Assembly (NCBI RefSeq): GCF_016714275.1
Contig: NZ_JADJNP010000002.1
Location: 310,001 to 374,000 of the forward strand
Source: Tessaracoccus sp.
GTDB taxonomy: Bacteria > Actinomycetota > Actinomycetes > Propionibacteriales > Propionibacteriaceae
Length of the DNA stretch: 64,000 nucleotides
Direction: 5' to 3'
The notes beneath the pieces were generated by a model. The model saw nothing but the letters and a program-made list of their open reading frames with translations, had not been told where the DNA came from and ran no database searches. The position numbers and the translations under genes are program-made. Below, piece after piece: positions 52,188 to 60,200 of this stretch; positions within the stretch are counted from its first letter, which is position 1; each line of letters starts with the position of its first letter.

Positions 52188-53104
52188 AAGTGGTCCCAGC
52201 CGGCGACGCCGTCCCATGGTGCGCCATCGACCGTCACGCCGTCGCCCGCCGTGACGGTGCCGACCCTGCGCCACCCGCCGGGAAGCGCCGCGGTCGCGGG
52301 GAAGGTGGCGGCCAGCGCGTGGTCCTCTCCCCCGGTCAGCACGAGGCCGAGCGCGCTCTTCCCTGTGGCGGCCGCCACACGCGCGACGGGGTCCGGGATC
52401 TCGATCAGCGCGGTGTCGACGTCGATGCCGACGCCGGACCGCTCGCAGATGTGGCCCAGGTCGGCGAGCAGGCCGTCGGAGATGTCGAGCATGGCGGTAG
52501 CGCCGAGGTCCGAGGCGAGGACGCCCTGCCCGTAGGGAACCGTAGGCGTCAGGTGCTCGGCGACGAGGTCCTTGGGCGAGCCGAAGCCGCGCTGCAGGAC
52601 GACGAGTCCTCCTCCGGACCAGCCGAGCCTGCCGCAGACCGCGACGACGTCGCCCGCCCTCGCCCCGGCGCGCGTGACCGGCGCGCGGCCCTCCAGGTCG
52701 CCGATGGCCGTGACGCAGGCGACGATCTGCGCGGAGCTGGAGAGGTCGCCGCCGACGAGGCTCACGCCCGCCGTGGCACATTCCTCCTTGACGCCGGCCT
52801 CGAACTCCTCGACCCACGCCTGCTCGAGGTCCTTCGGCACCGCGAGCGCGACCACGACGGCGCTGGGCCGAGCCCCCATGGCCTCGACATCGGAGACGTT
52901 GACCGCGACCGCCTTGCGGCCCACGGCCCGCGCGGGCGACCACTGCCGCTTGAAGTGCACGTTCTCGACGAGGATGTCGGTGGTCACAACCGTGTCGCCG
53001 GTCGGCCGCAGCACGGCCGCATCGTCGCCGACGGAGAGGACGACGTCGTCGCCCACCTCGAGGCCGTCGGTGATCCGGGCGATCAGCTCGAACTCGCTCG
53101 CCAC
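52181..53104 (-). CDS. thiL: Thiamine-monophosphate kinase
   Basis: The 307-residue enzyme phosphorylates thiamine monophosphate to the diphosphate cofactor. PurM-like fold motifs are seen: the start EFELIARI, DVVLSVGDDAAVL with Mg ligands, VTTDILVENVHFKRQWS, AVNVSDVEAMGARP, the GGDLSSS segment and MLDISDGLLADL. GTG 53104 starts one base after the ddl stop, so it is translationally linked to ddl. The long open frame upstream runs through ddl and is not used. Confidence 0.94.
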   Translation of the reverse strand: MASEFELIARITDGLEVGDDVVLSVGDDAAVLRPTGDTVVTTDILVENVHFKRQWSPARAVGRKAVAVNVSDVEAMGARPSAVVVALAVPKDLEQAWVEEFEAGVKEECATAGVSLVGGDLSSSAQIVACVTAIGDLEGRAPVTRAGARAGDVVAVCGRLGWSGGGLVVLQRGFGSPKDLVAEHLTPTVPYGQGVLASDLGATAMLDISDGLLADLGHICERSGVGIDVDTALIEIPDPVARVAAATGKSALGLVLTGGEDHALAATFPATAALPGGWRRVGTVTAGDGVTVDGAPWDGVAGWDHFG

Positions 53105-53105
53105 G

Positions 53106-54212
53106 TCAGCGCAGCCCCACCGGGCGGTCAAGGGCGAGGTCGATGAGCCGGGCCACCAACTGCGGATAGGTAAGGCCGGAGGCCTGCCACAGCGTCGGGT
53201 ACATCGAGATCTCGGTGAACCCGGGCATGGTGTTGACCTCGTTGATGAAGATGCCGTCCTCGTGGACGAAGAAGTCGGCGCGCACGAGGCCCTCCGCGTC
53301 CACGGCGACGAACGCCTCCTTCGCGAGCTGCCGCAGACGCTCCGCGGTGTCCTCGTCGAGCACTGCGGGGGCATCGAGCGCCGCGCCGTGCTCGTCGAAG
53401 TACTTGGCCTCGTAGTCGTAGAAGCCGTCCTCTGCCTGGACCCGGATCTCCCCGACGATCGACGCGTCGCAGCCCAGCGGCGCCTCGGGGTTGCCGAGCA
53501 CCGCGCACTCCAGCTCCCGCGCGCCGACGAAGCCCTGCTCGAAGACGACCTTCGGATCGAAACGCTGAGCCTCCGCAATGGCGGCGTCGAGCTGCGAAGG
53601 ATCGGTAACCCGCGAGATGCCGATCGAGGAGCCACCGCGGGCGGGCTTCACGAACAACGGGTAGTCGAGCCGCGCGACCTCCGCGAGGACGGCGTCGCGA
53701 TCGGTGCGCAGGCGATGCGCCGACGCTGCGACGTACGGCCAGACGGGCAGCCCCGCGGCCTCGAACGCCACCTTCATGAAGTGCTTGTCCATGCCGACGG
53801 CGGACGCGGTGACGCCGCTGCCGACGTAGCGGATACCCATCATCTCGAACATGCCCTGGATGGTGCCGTCCTCTCCGAAAGGGCCGTGTAGCAGCGCGAA
53901 CGCGACGTCGACCCCATGGATATCGACTAGGCGCTCGCCATCCCGCGTAGCGACCTCGCAGCCGCGCTCACCCACCATCCAGACGGCCTCGAACTCCGGC
54001 TCCGCGACCTCGGGGGCCACGCCGTCGACGATCCTGTAGCTCGCGATCACCTCCAACGGGACCTGTGTCCAGCGACCCGACTTCGTGATCCCGACACCGA
54101 CGACGTCGTAGCGCTCCTTGTCGATCGCCTCGAGCACGGAGGCGGCTGTGAGGCAGGAGATGCCATGCTCCGAAGACTGGCCGCCGAAGATCAGCGCGAC
54201 ACGAGTGCTCAC
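53106..54212 (-). CDS. ddl: D-alanine-D-alanine ligase
   Basis: The 368-residue ATP-grasp enzyme joins two D-Ala for the peptidoglycan stem. Seen: IFGGQSSEHGISCLTAASVL at the start, HGPFGEDGTIQGMFEMMGIRYVGSGV, KPARGGSSIGISRV and FINEVNTMPGFTEISMYP. GTG 54212 with GGAGG upstream is the start. The chain plsC-ddl-thiL on one strand is a common actinobacterial order. Confidence 0.96.
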   Translation of the reverse strand: MSTRVALIFGGQSSEHGISCLTAASVLEAIDKERYDVVGVGITKSGRWTQVPLEVIASYRIVDGVAPEVAEPEFEAVWMVGERGCEVATRDGERLVDIHGVDVAFALLHGPFGEDGTIQGMFEMMGIRYVGSGVTASAVGMDKHFMKVAFEAAGLPVWPYVAASAHRLRTDRDAVLAEVARLDYPLFVKPARGGSSIGISRVTDPSQLDAAIAEAQRFDPKVVFEQGFVGARELECAVLGNPEAPLGCDASIVGEIRVQAEDGFYDYEAKYFDEHGAALDAPAVLDEDTAERLRQLAKEAFVAVDAEGLVRADFFVHEDGIFINEVNTMPGFTEISMYPTLWQASGLTYPQLVARLIDLALDRPVGLR

Positions 54213-54267
54213 AGGTGTTCCTCCAGTTAGGTCGGGCGAGCCGTGCGCTCGCGCCCGGGGCAGCACT

Positions 54268-55074
54268 CTACTCGCCGATGGCGCGCCCCCTGGGCACTCG
54301 CGCGCCCCGCCGAGCGTCGTAGCGGTCCTCCGGAGGGGTGAGTCCGGTGAGTTCGGCGCGCATCCCCGTCAGCGTGTCGAGGATGCGCTCGGTCATCTTG
54401 TCGAGGACCTCTTTTGTGGGCTCAGCACCATCGAAGTCGCTGAGGTCGATGGGCGGGCCGGCCTCGACGCGGATGTCGCGCCGCGGCCCGAAGAGGCGCC
54501 GCCACTCGATCCGCTTGCCGCCGAGCACCAGCTGCGCGCCGTCCTGTGCGACCGGGACCACGGGCGCCCCTGTTCGCAACGCCAACTGCGCGGCGCCGCG
54601 CCTGCCGGTCATGGGCCACCCGTCGGGGTCGGCCGTGATGGTGCCTTCCGGGTACAGCGCGATCAACTGCCCTCGCTCCAGCGCCTTGCGGGCGTGGATC
54701 AGTGAGTCGGAGGCGCGGTCCGTGTCGCGGTAGACGGGGATCTGCTGGCACTGCCGCGCCACCCAGCCGAGCACGGGCACGCGCCAGATGTCGGCCTTGC
54801 CGAGAAACCGCGGCCACCGCCCGCTATAGACCAGGTACTCGCCCAGCACGATGGGGTCGAAGTTTGAGATGTGGTTGCCGACGACGATCGCCGGCCCCGT
54901 CGCGGGGATGTGCTCCTGACCCGCCCAGTGCCGGCGGGCGACCAGGGGGATGAACACGCGCACGAGCCGGACGAGCGCGCGGTACACGACCGGGGCGGGC
55001 TCGCGGTTGACGTCGCGGCGTCGTCGCCGCCAGGGCTTCTCGTCCCTCTTCTGCATCACCCCATCATTCCGCAT
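54268..55074 (-). CDS. 1-acyl-sn-glycerol-3-phosphate acyltransferase (PlsC family)
   Basis: The 268-residue acyltransferase makes phosphatidic acid. It shows the NHISNFD catalytic motif (NHx4D) near residue 70, LGKADIWRVPVLG, and YPEGTIT (block III), then PVVPVAQDG. The start could be ATG 55074 or ATG 55056; neither has a strong ribosome site. It is 55 bases upstream of ddl on the same strand. Acyl specificity is unknown. Confidence 0.88.
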   Translation of the reverse strand: MRNDGVMQKRDEKPWRRRRRDVNREPAPVVYRALVRLVRVFIPLVARRHWAGQEHIPATGPAIVVGNHISNFDPIVLGEYLVYSGRWPRFLGKADIWRVPVLGWVARQCQQIPVYRDTDRASDSLIHARKALERGQLIALYPEGTITADPDGWPMTGRRGAAQLALRTGAPVVPVAQDGAQLVLGGKRIEWRRLFGPRRDIRVEAGPPIDLSDFDGAEPTKEVLDKMTERILDTLTGMRAELTGLTPPEDRYDARRGARVPRGRAIGE

Positions 55075-55209
55075 TCGGCTTCGTCACGAGATTGATACAA
55101 CAAGCACACTGCCTGAAACCTGGTCGTCGCCAGGGTCTCATCCGCGAGTCCTAGCGTCGTCGGCAACCAGTCCCGACCCGTACCTCTTCGTCAACCATCG
55201 GAGGCAGCA

Positions 55210-55368
55210 ATGAGGAAGACCCTGACGCACGCGCCCATCCGCCTGATCCAGCTGGCCATCGCTCCGCTGGGCAGCTCCGTCCGCAACGGCACGACGACGG
55301 CCGGGGCGGAGGAGATCGACTTGGCCGCGCCCGACGCCCGGTTCGCGAAGGCCGACGCCGCTGACTGA
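55210..55368 (+). CDS. 52-residue small protein upstream of the amidase
   Basis: A short frame with a good ribosome site (GGAGG at about 55200) encodes a 52-residue peptide with an amphipathic N-terminal half (APIRLIQLAIAPLGSS) and an acidic/Ala-rich tail (EEIDLAAPDARFAKADAAD). No family is recognised. It lies 115 bases before the amidase on the same strand, with a REP-like repeat between them. It could be an independent small protein, a leader or a precursor peptide. Confidence 0.5.
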   Translation: MRKTLTHAPIRLIQLAIAPLGSSVRNGTTTAGAEEIDLAAPDARFAKADAAD

Positions 55369-55383
55369 ACGCACGGCTCTCCG

Positions 55384-55434
55384 CTGGTTGAGCCGCCGCA
55401 CGAGGCGCCAGCCGAGTCGGCGAGTCGAGACCAC
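55384..55434 (+). repeat. REP-like dispersed element (degenerate)
   Basis: The sequence starting CTGGTTGAGCCGCCGCACGA and ending GTCGAGACCACAG resembles the GGTTGAG...CGAGACC elements scattered in many high-GC actinobacteria, with complementary ends. No second copy was seen in this window. Confidence 0.35.
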
Positions 55435-55483
55435 AGAATCCGGGTTTCCCCCATCCCGCTCCCGCTCCAACGAAGGACCCCCC

Positions 55484-56620
55484 ATGACCCAGACCGTTGC
55501 GCGCATTGCCGAAGACGATCTCATGGCGGAGGTCCTGCAACGGGGCGAGGGGCCCATCCCTGGCGACCTGTACCTCCCGGCGACGCCGGGGAACGTGCTG
55601 TGGGGGCGCCTCCCGTGTCGGGCCGACACCCCGGTGCTCACCGTCTCGCCGGGTACCTCGGTCACGATCGACACGGTGAGCCACGAGGGCATCCTTGAGG
55701 ATCAGGGCCGGGATCCGGTCGGCTACTTCGGCGGGCACGGTGTGCCCGCCGAGGCGGTGCTCGGCGACGCCGTCGAGATCGCGACCAGCCCGGGGCACGA
55801 CCCGCACATCGACGGCCCGCACGTCGTCACGGGTCCGATCTACGTCCGTGACGCCCAACCAGGCGACCTGCTGAAGATCACAGTCGAGCGCCTGGCACCA
55901 CGAGTTCCTTACGGGGTCATCTCGAACCGGCACGGCCGCGGGGCGCTCGCGGGCGAGCTTCCGCGGCGGGCGCGCACCGTCAGCGTCTTCTGCCCGGTGG
56001 CCGGGCGCGACGGCGGCCTCGTCGGTCGGCTCCCGGTCGTCGAGGGCGGGGAGCCGGTCGTTGAGTTCCCGCTCGCGCCCTTCCTCGGCATCATGGGGGT
56101 GGCCGTCAACTCCGACGACCGCCCCCACTCCGTGCCCCCCGGAAGACATGGCGGCAACATCGACATCAACCTGCTCGTCGAGGGGTCGGTGCTGTATCTC
56201 CCCGTGCAGGTGCCCGGGGCGCTGGCCTACATCGGTGACCCGCACTTCGCGCAGGGCGACGGCGAGGTGGCGCTCACGGCACTCGAGGCGTCGCTGCGGG
56301 CAACGCTCCGCTTCGACGTCGTCGGCCTCAACGACGCCGTCGCCGCGTTCGGCGAGGTCACGGGTCCGCTCATCCGGTCCGGCGGCTACCTCGTGCCGAC
56401 CGGCCTCGACGCGGACCTGGACGAGGCGATGCGGGCGTGCGTCCGCGCGGCGATCTCGCTGATTCGGGCGCGATGGGGCCTCGACGAGCACCTCGCCTAC
56501 GCCTACCTCAGCGCCGCGACCGACTTCGACATCTCGCAGGTCGTCGACGTGGTGTGCGGCGTCCACGCCCGCATCCGCGAGTCCGACTTCGACGCGGTGA
56601 TCCGCGAGCGACGCGTGTGA
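55484..56620 (+). CDS. Acetamidase/formamidase family protein
   Basis: The 378-residue cytoplasmic FmdA_AmdA amidase is a paralogue of the Tat-tagged protein at 23,029, without a signal peptide. Matching segments: TIDTVSHEGILEDQGRDP, DGPHVVTGPI, VPYGVISNRHGRGAL, HGGNIDINLL and GDPHFAQGDGEVALTALE. It hydrolyses short-chain amides in known members. ATG 55484 has GAAGGA upstream. Its last 585 bases are duplicated at 61,515-62,099 with only five differences. A fragment of an AtzH-like gene follows at once. Confidence 0.88.
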   Translation: MTQTVARIAEDDLMAEVLQRGEGPIPGDLYLPATPGNVLWGRLPCRADTPVLTVSPGTSVTIDTVSHEGILEDQGRDPVGYFGGHGVPAEAVLGDAVEIATSPGHDPHIDGPHVVTGPIYVRDAQPGDLLKITVERLAPRVPYGVISNRHGRGALAGELPRRARTVSVFCPVAGRDGGLVGRLPVVEGGEPVVEFPLAPFLGIMGVAVNSDDRPHSVPPGRHGGNIDINLLVEGSVLYLPVQVPGALAYIGDPHFAQGDGEVALTALEASLRATLRFDVVGLNDAVAAFGEVTGPLIRSGGYLVPTGLDADLDEAMRACVRAAISLIRARWGLDEHLAYAYLSAATDFDISQVVDVVCGVHARIRESDFDAVIRERRV

Positions 56621-56690
56621 GATCCCGGCCGATCTGCTGGCCGCGTTTCGGCGCTACGAGCAGGCCATCATGGACGACGACCTCTGGAAG
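56619..56690 (+). pseudogene. Fragment of an AtzH/HpxZ-like gene
   Basis: Directly after the amidase stop, an open stretch reads EIPADLLAAFRRYEQAIMDDD, typical of the N-terminal part of DUF3225/AtzH-like proteins, which are found next to amidase genes. It has no start codon in frame. The similarity ends at about 56685, where the sequence joins the alkaline phosphatase fragment. It is a remnant left by a deletion or rearrangement. Confidence 0.55.
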
Positions 56691-56699
56691 CCCGTGCTG

Positions 56700-56953
56700 G
56701 GACGCGGCGAGTTTGTGCCTGCGAGGAGCGGCTTGTTGTCGCCGCCGGTGTCGACCTGGTAATGGGTCTTGCCGTGCATGAGGATGTTGACGAGGTCCAC
56801 GGAGTTGTACCCCATGCCGTCGCCGATCATGTAGATGACGTTCCTGGGCCCCTTCGGCGCCGCTGCAGCCGGCGCGGCGGCGAGCCCCATGCAGGCCAGG
56901 GCGGTGGCGGTGACCACTGCTCCGACACGCACGAAACGTGACTGTATTGACAT
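56700..56953 (-). pseudogene. N-terminal fragment of an alkaline phosphatase
   Basis: From ATG 56953 the frame encodes a signal peptide (about residues 1-32, ending A-P-A-A-A-A-P) and the start of an alkaline phosphatase-like domain, GPRNVIYMIGDGMG (the first metal ligand Asp) then YQVDTGG. The match stops near 56710, at the junction with the AtzH-like fragment. Intact enzymes are over 400 residues, so only the first fifth remains. The 281 bases upstream, to the clpP gene, are less GC-rich and contain a 13-bp palindrome GTTTTGTCAAAAC (56989-57001). Confidence 0.7.
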
Positions 56954-57163
56954 TCAAATACCTTTCAGTGGCGGTAGCCAGCTTCGCTGTTTTGTCAAAA
57001 CAAACATGCTTTGCCCGTCGCTGTCTTCGCGAAGGCTACTTTGGTCGACTAGTGAGCGCCAATGGCAGAGCCGATATGGATACGAACAGCCCCTCGACCT
57101 CTATCAATTCGCCGAGAATTCGGGAACCGTTCACTAATATGTCATGTCATTTAGGTATCGCGG

Positions 57164-57178
57164 GCTGCTGTGAGCAGC
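57164..57178 (+). promoter_or_regulatory. Operator-like palindrome upstream of the clpP pair
   Basis: GCTGCT-GTG-AGCAGC is a perfect palindrome 57 bases before the first clpP start. Its 13-bp core CTGCTGTGAGCAG is repeated exactly upstream of the HTH regulator at 58844-58856, which points to a shared regulator. Confidence 0.6.
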
Positions 57179-57234
57179 GCTGCCCTCAGCGGCACGCCCT
57201 GGGTTGTGTCGCACCGAGCGAGGAGGCTGGCATC

Positions 57235-57846
57235 ATGACCGAAAACCCCCTCACCCCACTCGACGAGCAGCTCGCCGCGCGCCTGCTCGAACAGCGCACG
57301 CTGTTCTTCGGGTCACCGCTGGATGACACGCTCGGCAACCGGCTGTGTGCCGCGCTCGTCCTGCTCGCCAGCGACGACCCGTCCGCCGACATCTACCTCT
57401 GGATCAACTCCCCCGGCGGCTCCGTCACGTCGATGCTCGCCATCCGCGACACGATCCGCACTATCCCCGCCCCCGTCCGCACGATCAACCTCGGACTGGC
57501 CGCCAGCGCGGGCCAATTCGTGCTCAGCGCGGGAGCCCCAGGGCACCGGTACAGCCTCCCCCACTCGAAGGTGCTGCTGCATCAGGGCTCCGCGGGGATC
57601 GGCGGCAGCGCCGGCGACATCGCCATCCAGGCCGACGACCTCCGCCAGACCCGCGACACCGTCCTCGGCCTCATCGCCTCCGACACGGGCCAGGATGTGG
57701 CGACCGTCGAGCGCGACTCCCGCCGCGACCGTTGGTTCACGGCCGAGGAGGCGCTCACCTACGGCTTCATCGACCGGGTCGTGACGAGCCTCGACGACAT
57801 CCGCCCGCGGCCCCGCGCCGCCGTCGGTCTGGCGGTGGCGTCGTGA
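57235..57846 (+). CDS. clpP: ATP-dependent Clp protease proteolytic subunit (ClpP3-like, active)
   Basis: The 203-residue ClpP has its triad in place: Ser in LGLAASAGQF, His in SLPHSKVLLHQ, and Asp in the later ERDSRRDRWF region. ClpP forms heptameric rings that degrade proteins unfolded by ClpX, ClpC or ClpA. This pair stands apart from clpX and tig, like the clpP3-clpP4 operon of Streptomyces. ATG 57235 follows GGAGG. The next clpP starts at an overlapping GTGA. Confidence 0.92.
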   Translation: MTENPLTPLDEQLAARLLEQRTLFFGSPLDDTLGNRLCAALVLLASDDPSADIYLWINSPGGSVTSMLAIRDTIRTIPAPVRTINLGLAASAGQFVLSAGAPGHRYSLPHSKVLLHQGSAGIGGSAGDIAIQADDLRQTRDTVLGLIASDTGQDVATVERDSRRDRWFTAEEALTYGFIDRVVTSLDDIRPRPRAAVGLAVAS

Positions 57847-58433
57847 CCGGCTACACCATTCCCTACGTGTCCACGAGGACCCGGGGCGGCGAGCGCACCA
57901 GCGACATCTACTCCCGGCTGCTCGGCGACCGCATCCTCTACCTCGGCACGCCCATCGATGACGGCGTCGCCAACGCCGTCATCGCCCAGCTCATCCACTT
58001 GGAGTCGGAGAACCCCGACGCGCCCGTCAGCCTGTACCTCAACTCGCCCGGCGGGTCGACGACCTCGATGCTGGCGATCTATGACGCCATGCAGTTCGTC
58101 GGTCCGGCGATCCACACGACCTGCGTCGGCCAGGTGGTCGCGAACGCGGCGGTCCTCCTGGCCGCCGGCGCGGCCGGGCACCGCCAGATCCTCCCGCACG
58201 GCCGTGTCGTCCTGCACCAGCCCGCCGCCGAGGGCCACCGCGGCACGATCCCGGACCTGATCCTTGAGGCCGACGAGGTGGAGCGGACAAGGAGCCTGCT
58301 CGAGGCGGTCCTGGCCCGGCACACCGGCCGGACGCCGGAACAGGTCCGCGTCGACACCGAACACGACCTCGTGCTCACGGCCCAAGGCGCCGTCGACTAC
58401 GGCATCGTCGACCGGGTCCTCACGGAGCGCTGA
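57843..58433 (+). CDS. ClpP-like subunit lacking the catalytic serine (ClpP4/ClpR-like)
   Basis: The 196-residue ClpP fold starts at GTG 57843, overlapping the first clpP. In the nucleophile segment, the usual C-V-G-Q-A-A-S-A-A-A-V-L-L reads C-V-G-Q-V-V-A-N-A-A-V-L-L, so the catalytic Ser is Ala (codon GCG). His in VVLHQP and the D-T-E-H-D region are kept. It may be a non-proteolytic ring partner, like ClpR of plastids and cyanobacteria, that needs the first ClpP for activity. Confidence 0.88.
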   Translation: MTGYTIPYVSTRTRGGERTSDIYSRLLGDRILYLGTPIDDGVANAVIAQLIHLESENPDAPVSLYLNSPGGSTTSMLAIYDAMQFVGPAIHTTCVGQVVANAAVLLAAGAAGHRQILPHGRVVLHQPAAEGHRGTIPDLILEADEVERTRSLLEAVLARHTGRTPEQVRVDTEHDLVLTAQGAVDYGIVDRVLTER

Positions 58434-58453
58434 CGGCGACCATGGAGGAATGG

Positions 58454-58505
58454 CGCACGACCCGCCCTTCTGTGCCCAAACGGGCACAGAAGGGCGGGTC
58501 GTGCG
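58454..58505. terminator. Strong hairpin between the clpP operon and the HTH regulator
   Basis: A perfect 24-bp stem (58454-58477 with 58482-58505) with a 4-base AAAC loop lies between convergent genes, 21 bases after the clpP stop and 16 bases before the regulator stop. Confidence 0.85.
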
Positions 58506-58520
58506 TCAGAACTCCATGGA

Positions 58521-58802
58521 CTATGCGGCGAGGCAGACCGGGCCGGCGCCCGCAACGGTGATGGTGGCCAACTCGCGCACCGTGAGGTCGAGGGCACCGG
58601 CGACGGCGGCGAGCACCTCCGACGACGCGTCCTTTCGTCCGCGCTCGATCTCGGAGAGGTACTGCGGCGACACGCCGGCCCGTTTGGCGACGTCGGCGAG
58701 GCGCTGTCCCTCATCCAGCCGACGGCGACGGAGCGTCTCCCCGACGGCCTCGCGCCACAACGGCTCCACATCCGATCTCTTGAAGGCTCGCAACTCTCCC
58801 AT
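58521..58802 (-). CDS. PopR/ClgR-like XRE regulator next to the clpP pair
   Basis: The 93-residue protein has an XRE HTH (GQRLADVAKRAGVSPQYLSEIERGRKDASSEVLAAV) closely like ClgR and PopR and ends C-L-A-A. In Streptomyces lividans, PopR activates clpP3 clpP4 and is itself degraded by ClpP through its C-terminal alanines. Position and tail match that model. ATG 58802 is chosen; its ribosome site is weak. The operator core CTGCTGTGAGCAG lies 42 bases upstream. Confidence 0.82.
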   Translation of the reverse strand: MGELRAFKRSDVEPLWREAVGETLRRRRLDEGQRLADVAKRAGVSPQYLSEIERGRKDASSEVLAAVAGALDLTVRELATITVAGAGPVCLAA

Positions 58803-58843
58803 GGAGACACGGTAGTCGCGCCCACCGCAGCCGCGCCCTCGTT

Positions 58844-58856
58844 CTGCTGTGAGCAG
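58844..58856 (-). promoter_or_regulatory. Operator-like palindrome upstream of the PopR-like gene
   Basis: CTGCT-GTG-AGCAG is identical to the core of the 57164-57178 site in front of clpP and suggests autoregulation. Confidence 0.6.
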
Positions 58857-58943
58857 TGCGGCTCCGCCGGATTGAGCCACGCCCCTGCGCGGAGCGCCGC
58901 CGCCTATGGCGCTCGTGTTGATGGTCAAGTCTGAGCGGCGAAA

Positions 58944-60200
58944 TCAGCCCGCGACGCTGATGGCCCGGCCAACCGGATCCCCACGCAGCAGGCGCTCCGC
59001 GAACGTCACGATGTCGCTCTGCAACCCCAGATGCGCGCCTTCGGCCGGAGCTTCTCGCCGTGCCACCTCGAGAATCGTCTCGAGGGTCTCGCTCACGAGG
59101 CTCCCCGCGCCACTCACACCCCACCCGCGGAGTTCACGAACCAGGTGCTCTGTGGTGAGGGGAGCGTGCCGGTACTCCCGGCCGACTGCCATGGCTAGCT
59201 CGCCGTCCGTCGACTGGTGCGCCATCGGCACCCAGTCATAGGCGGGAGCAAGGCTCACGGAGCCGGCCTCCGGGTGCAGGAGGCCCAGGTTCTTCGCGTG
59301 CAGATCCAGGTTCCCGGTCGCGACAGCGGCCACCACCGTCCGGCTGAGCGCCGCCAGCGACGATGGATCGTGCTGACGAAGCACGTCCGCGACCCGACCG
59401 AGTGTCACCCTCCCGCCGTAACGCTGGTACTTCTGGTTGCCCGTCAGCCCGAGGGCCTGCGCGAAGTCCTCCACATGAACGCGTCCGGGTGTCTTGAGAC
59501 CCGACGCCACGGTCGTCGTGCGGTCGAACCGCTCGACGACGAGGGCTGGCACGCCATCGAAGATGCTCAGCGCGGTGTCGAACGAGGCGAGGCCCAGCGC
59601 GCGCACGAACCGCGCGCCGTACTCTTCGTCGTAGATCATCGATCGCAGGCTCGGCACCTCCGGCTTCAAGATGTGCGTCGACGGATACCCATCCACCACC
59701 TGGGCCCACGCACCGTCCCAGGCGAGGACGATCTTCTCCTGGACGCCGGCGAGCGAGGTCTTGCCCCCGAACGGCCGGTTCCCGAGCGGGCTTCCCTGCG
59801 CGTCAAGGAGCAGGGCGGCGATGCCTGTCTCGTCCAGGGACACCCGGCGCGGCGTCCGCGGTTCGCCGACCACATCGGGATCCCAGATCTGCAGCGCGCC
59901 CGCGACGTCGCGTCCGTAGTGGCGGAGGAAACCCACGACGTCGTGCTGCTCGACCCCCACGCGGGCAGCAAGCCGCATGAGCGCCTGACCCTCGGGTAGC
60001 AGGTTGGCGAAGAAGGCCTGGCGCTGCGCGCGCCGCGACCTGGTCGACACCGGTACCAGCGGCACGGCGACAGACAACACCGAGCTATCCAGGCCGAACC
60101 GCCGGAGCGCCTCAGGCTCGGGCGAGAAGTCGAAGCTGCGCCAATCCCCCGCGATGCGCCCGACGACGGTGTCGTACAGCTCGACGAGGAGGTCAGCCAC
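58944..60200 (-). CDS. hipA: HipA-type serine/threonine kinase toxin
   Basis: The 418-residue full-length HipA has an N-terminal subdomain (NLLPEGQALMRLAARVG), an ATP-site loop TSLAGVQEKIVL with the autophosphorylated Ser, the catalytic GNLDLHAKNLGLL, and metal-binding Asp in APAYDWV. In E. coli, HipA phosphorylates GltX and causes growth arrest. All key residues are kept, so activity is expected. It overlaps hipB by 8 bases in the antitoxin-first order. Confidence 0.9.
   Translation of the reverse strand: MADLLVELYDTVVGRIAGDWRSFDFSPEPEALRRFGLDSSVLSVAVPLVPVSTRSRRAQRQAFFANLLPEGQALMRLAARVGVEQHDVVGFLRHYGRDVAGALQIWDPDVVGEPRTPRRVSLDETGIAALLLDAQGSPLGNRPFGGKTSLAGVQEKIVLAWDGAWAQVVDGYPSTHILKPEVPSLRSMIYDEEYGARFVRALGLASFDTALSIFDGVPALVVERFDRTTTVASGLKTPGRVHVEDFAQALGLTGNQKYQRYGGRVTLGRVADVLRQHDPSSLAALSRTVVAAVATGNLDLHAKNLGLLHPEAGSVSLAPAYDWVPMAHQSTDGELAMAVGREYRHAPLTTEHLVRELRGWGVSGAGSLVSETLETILEVARREAPAEGAHLGLQSDIVTFAERLLRGDPVGRAISVAG

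Noticed and set aside
57128..57134. Pho-box-like GTTCACT near the alkaline phosphatase fragment
   Set aside because: Only a single unit is present; functional boxes need direct repeats about 11 bases apart.
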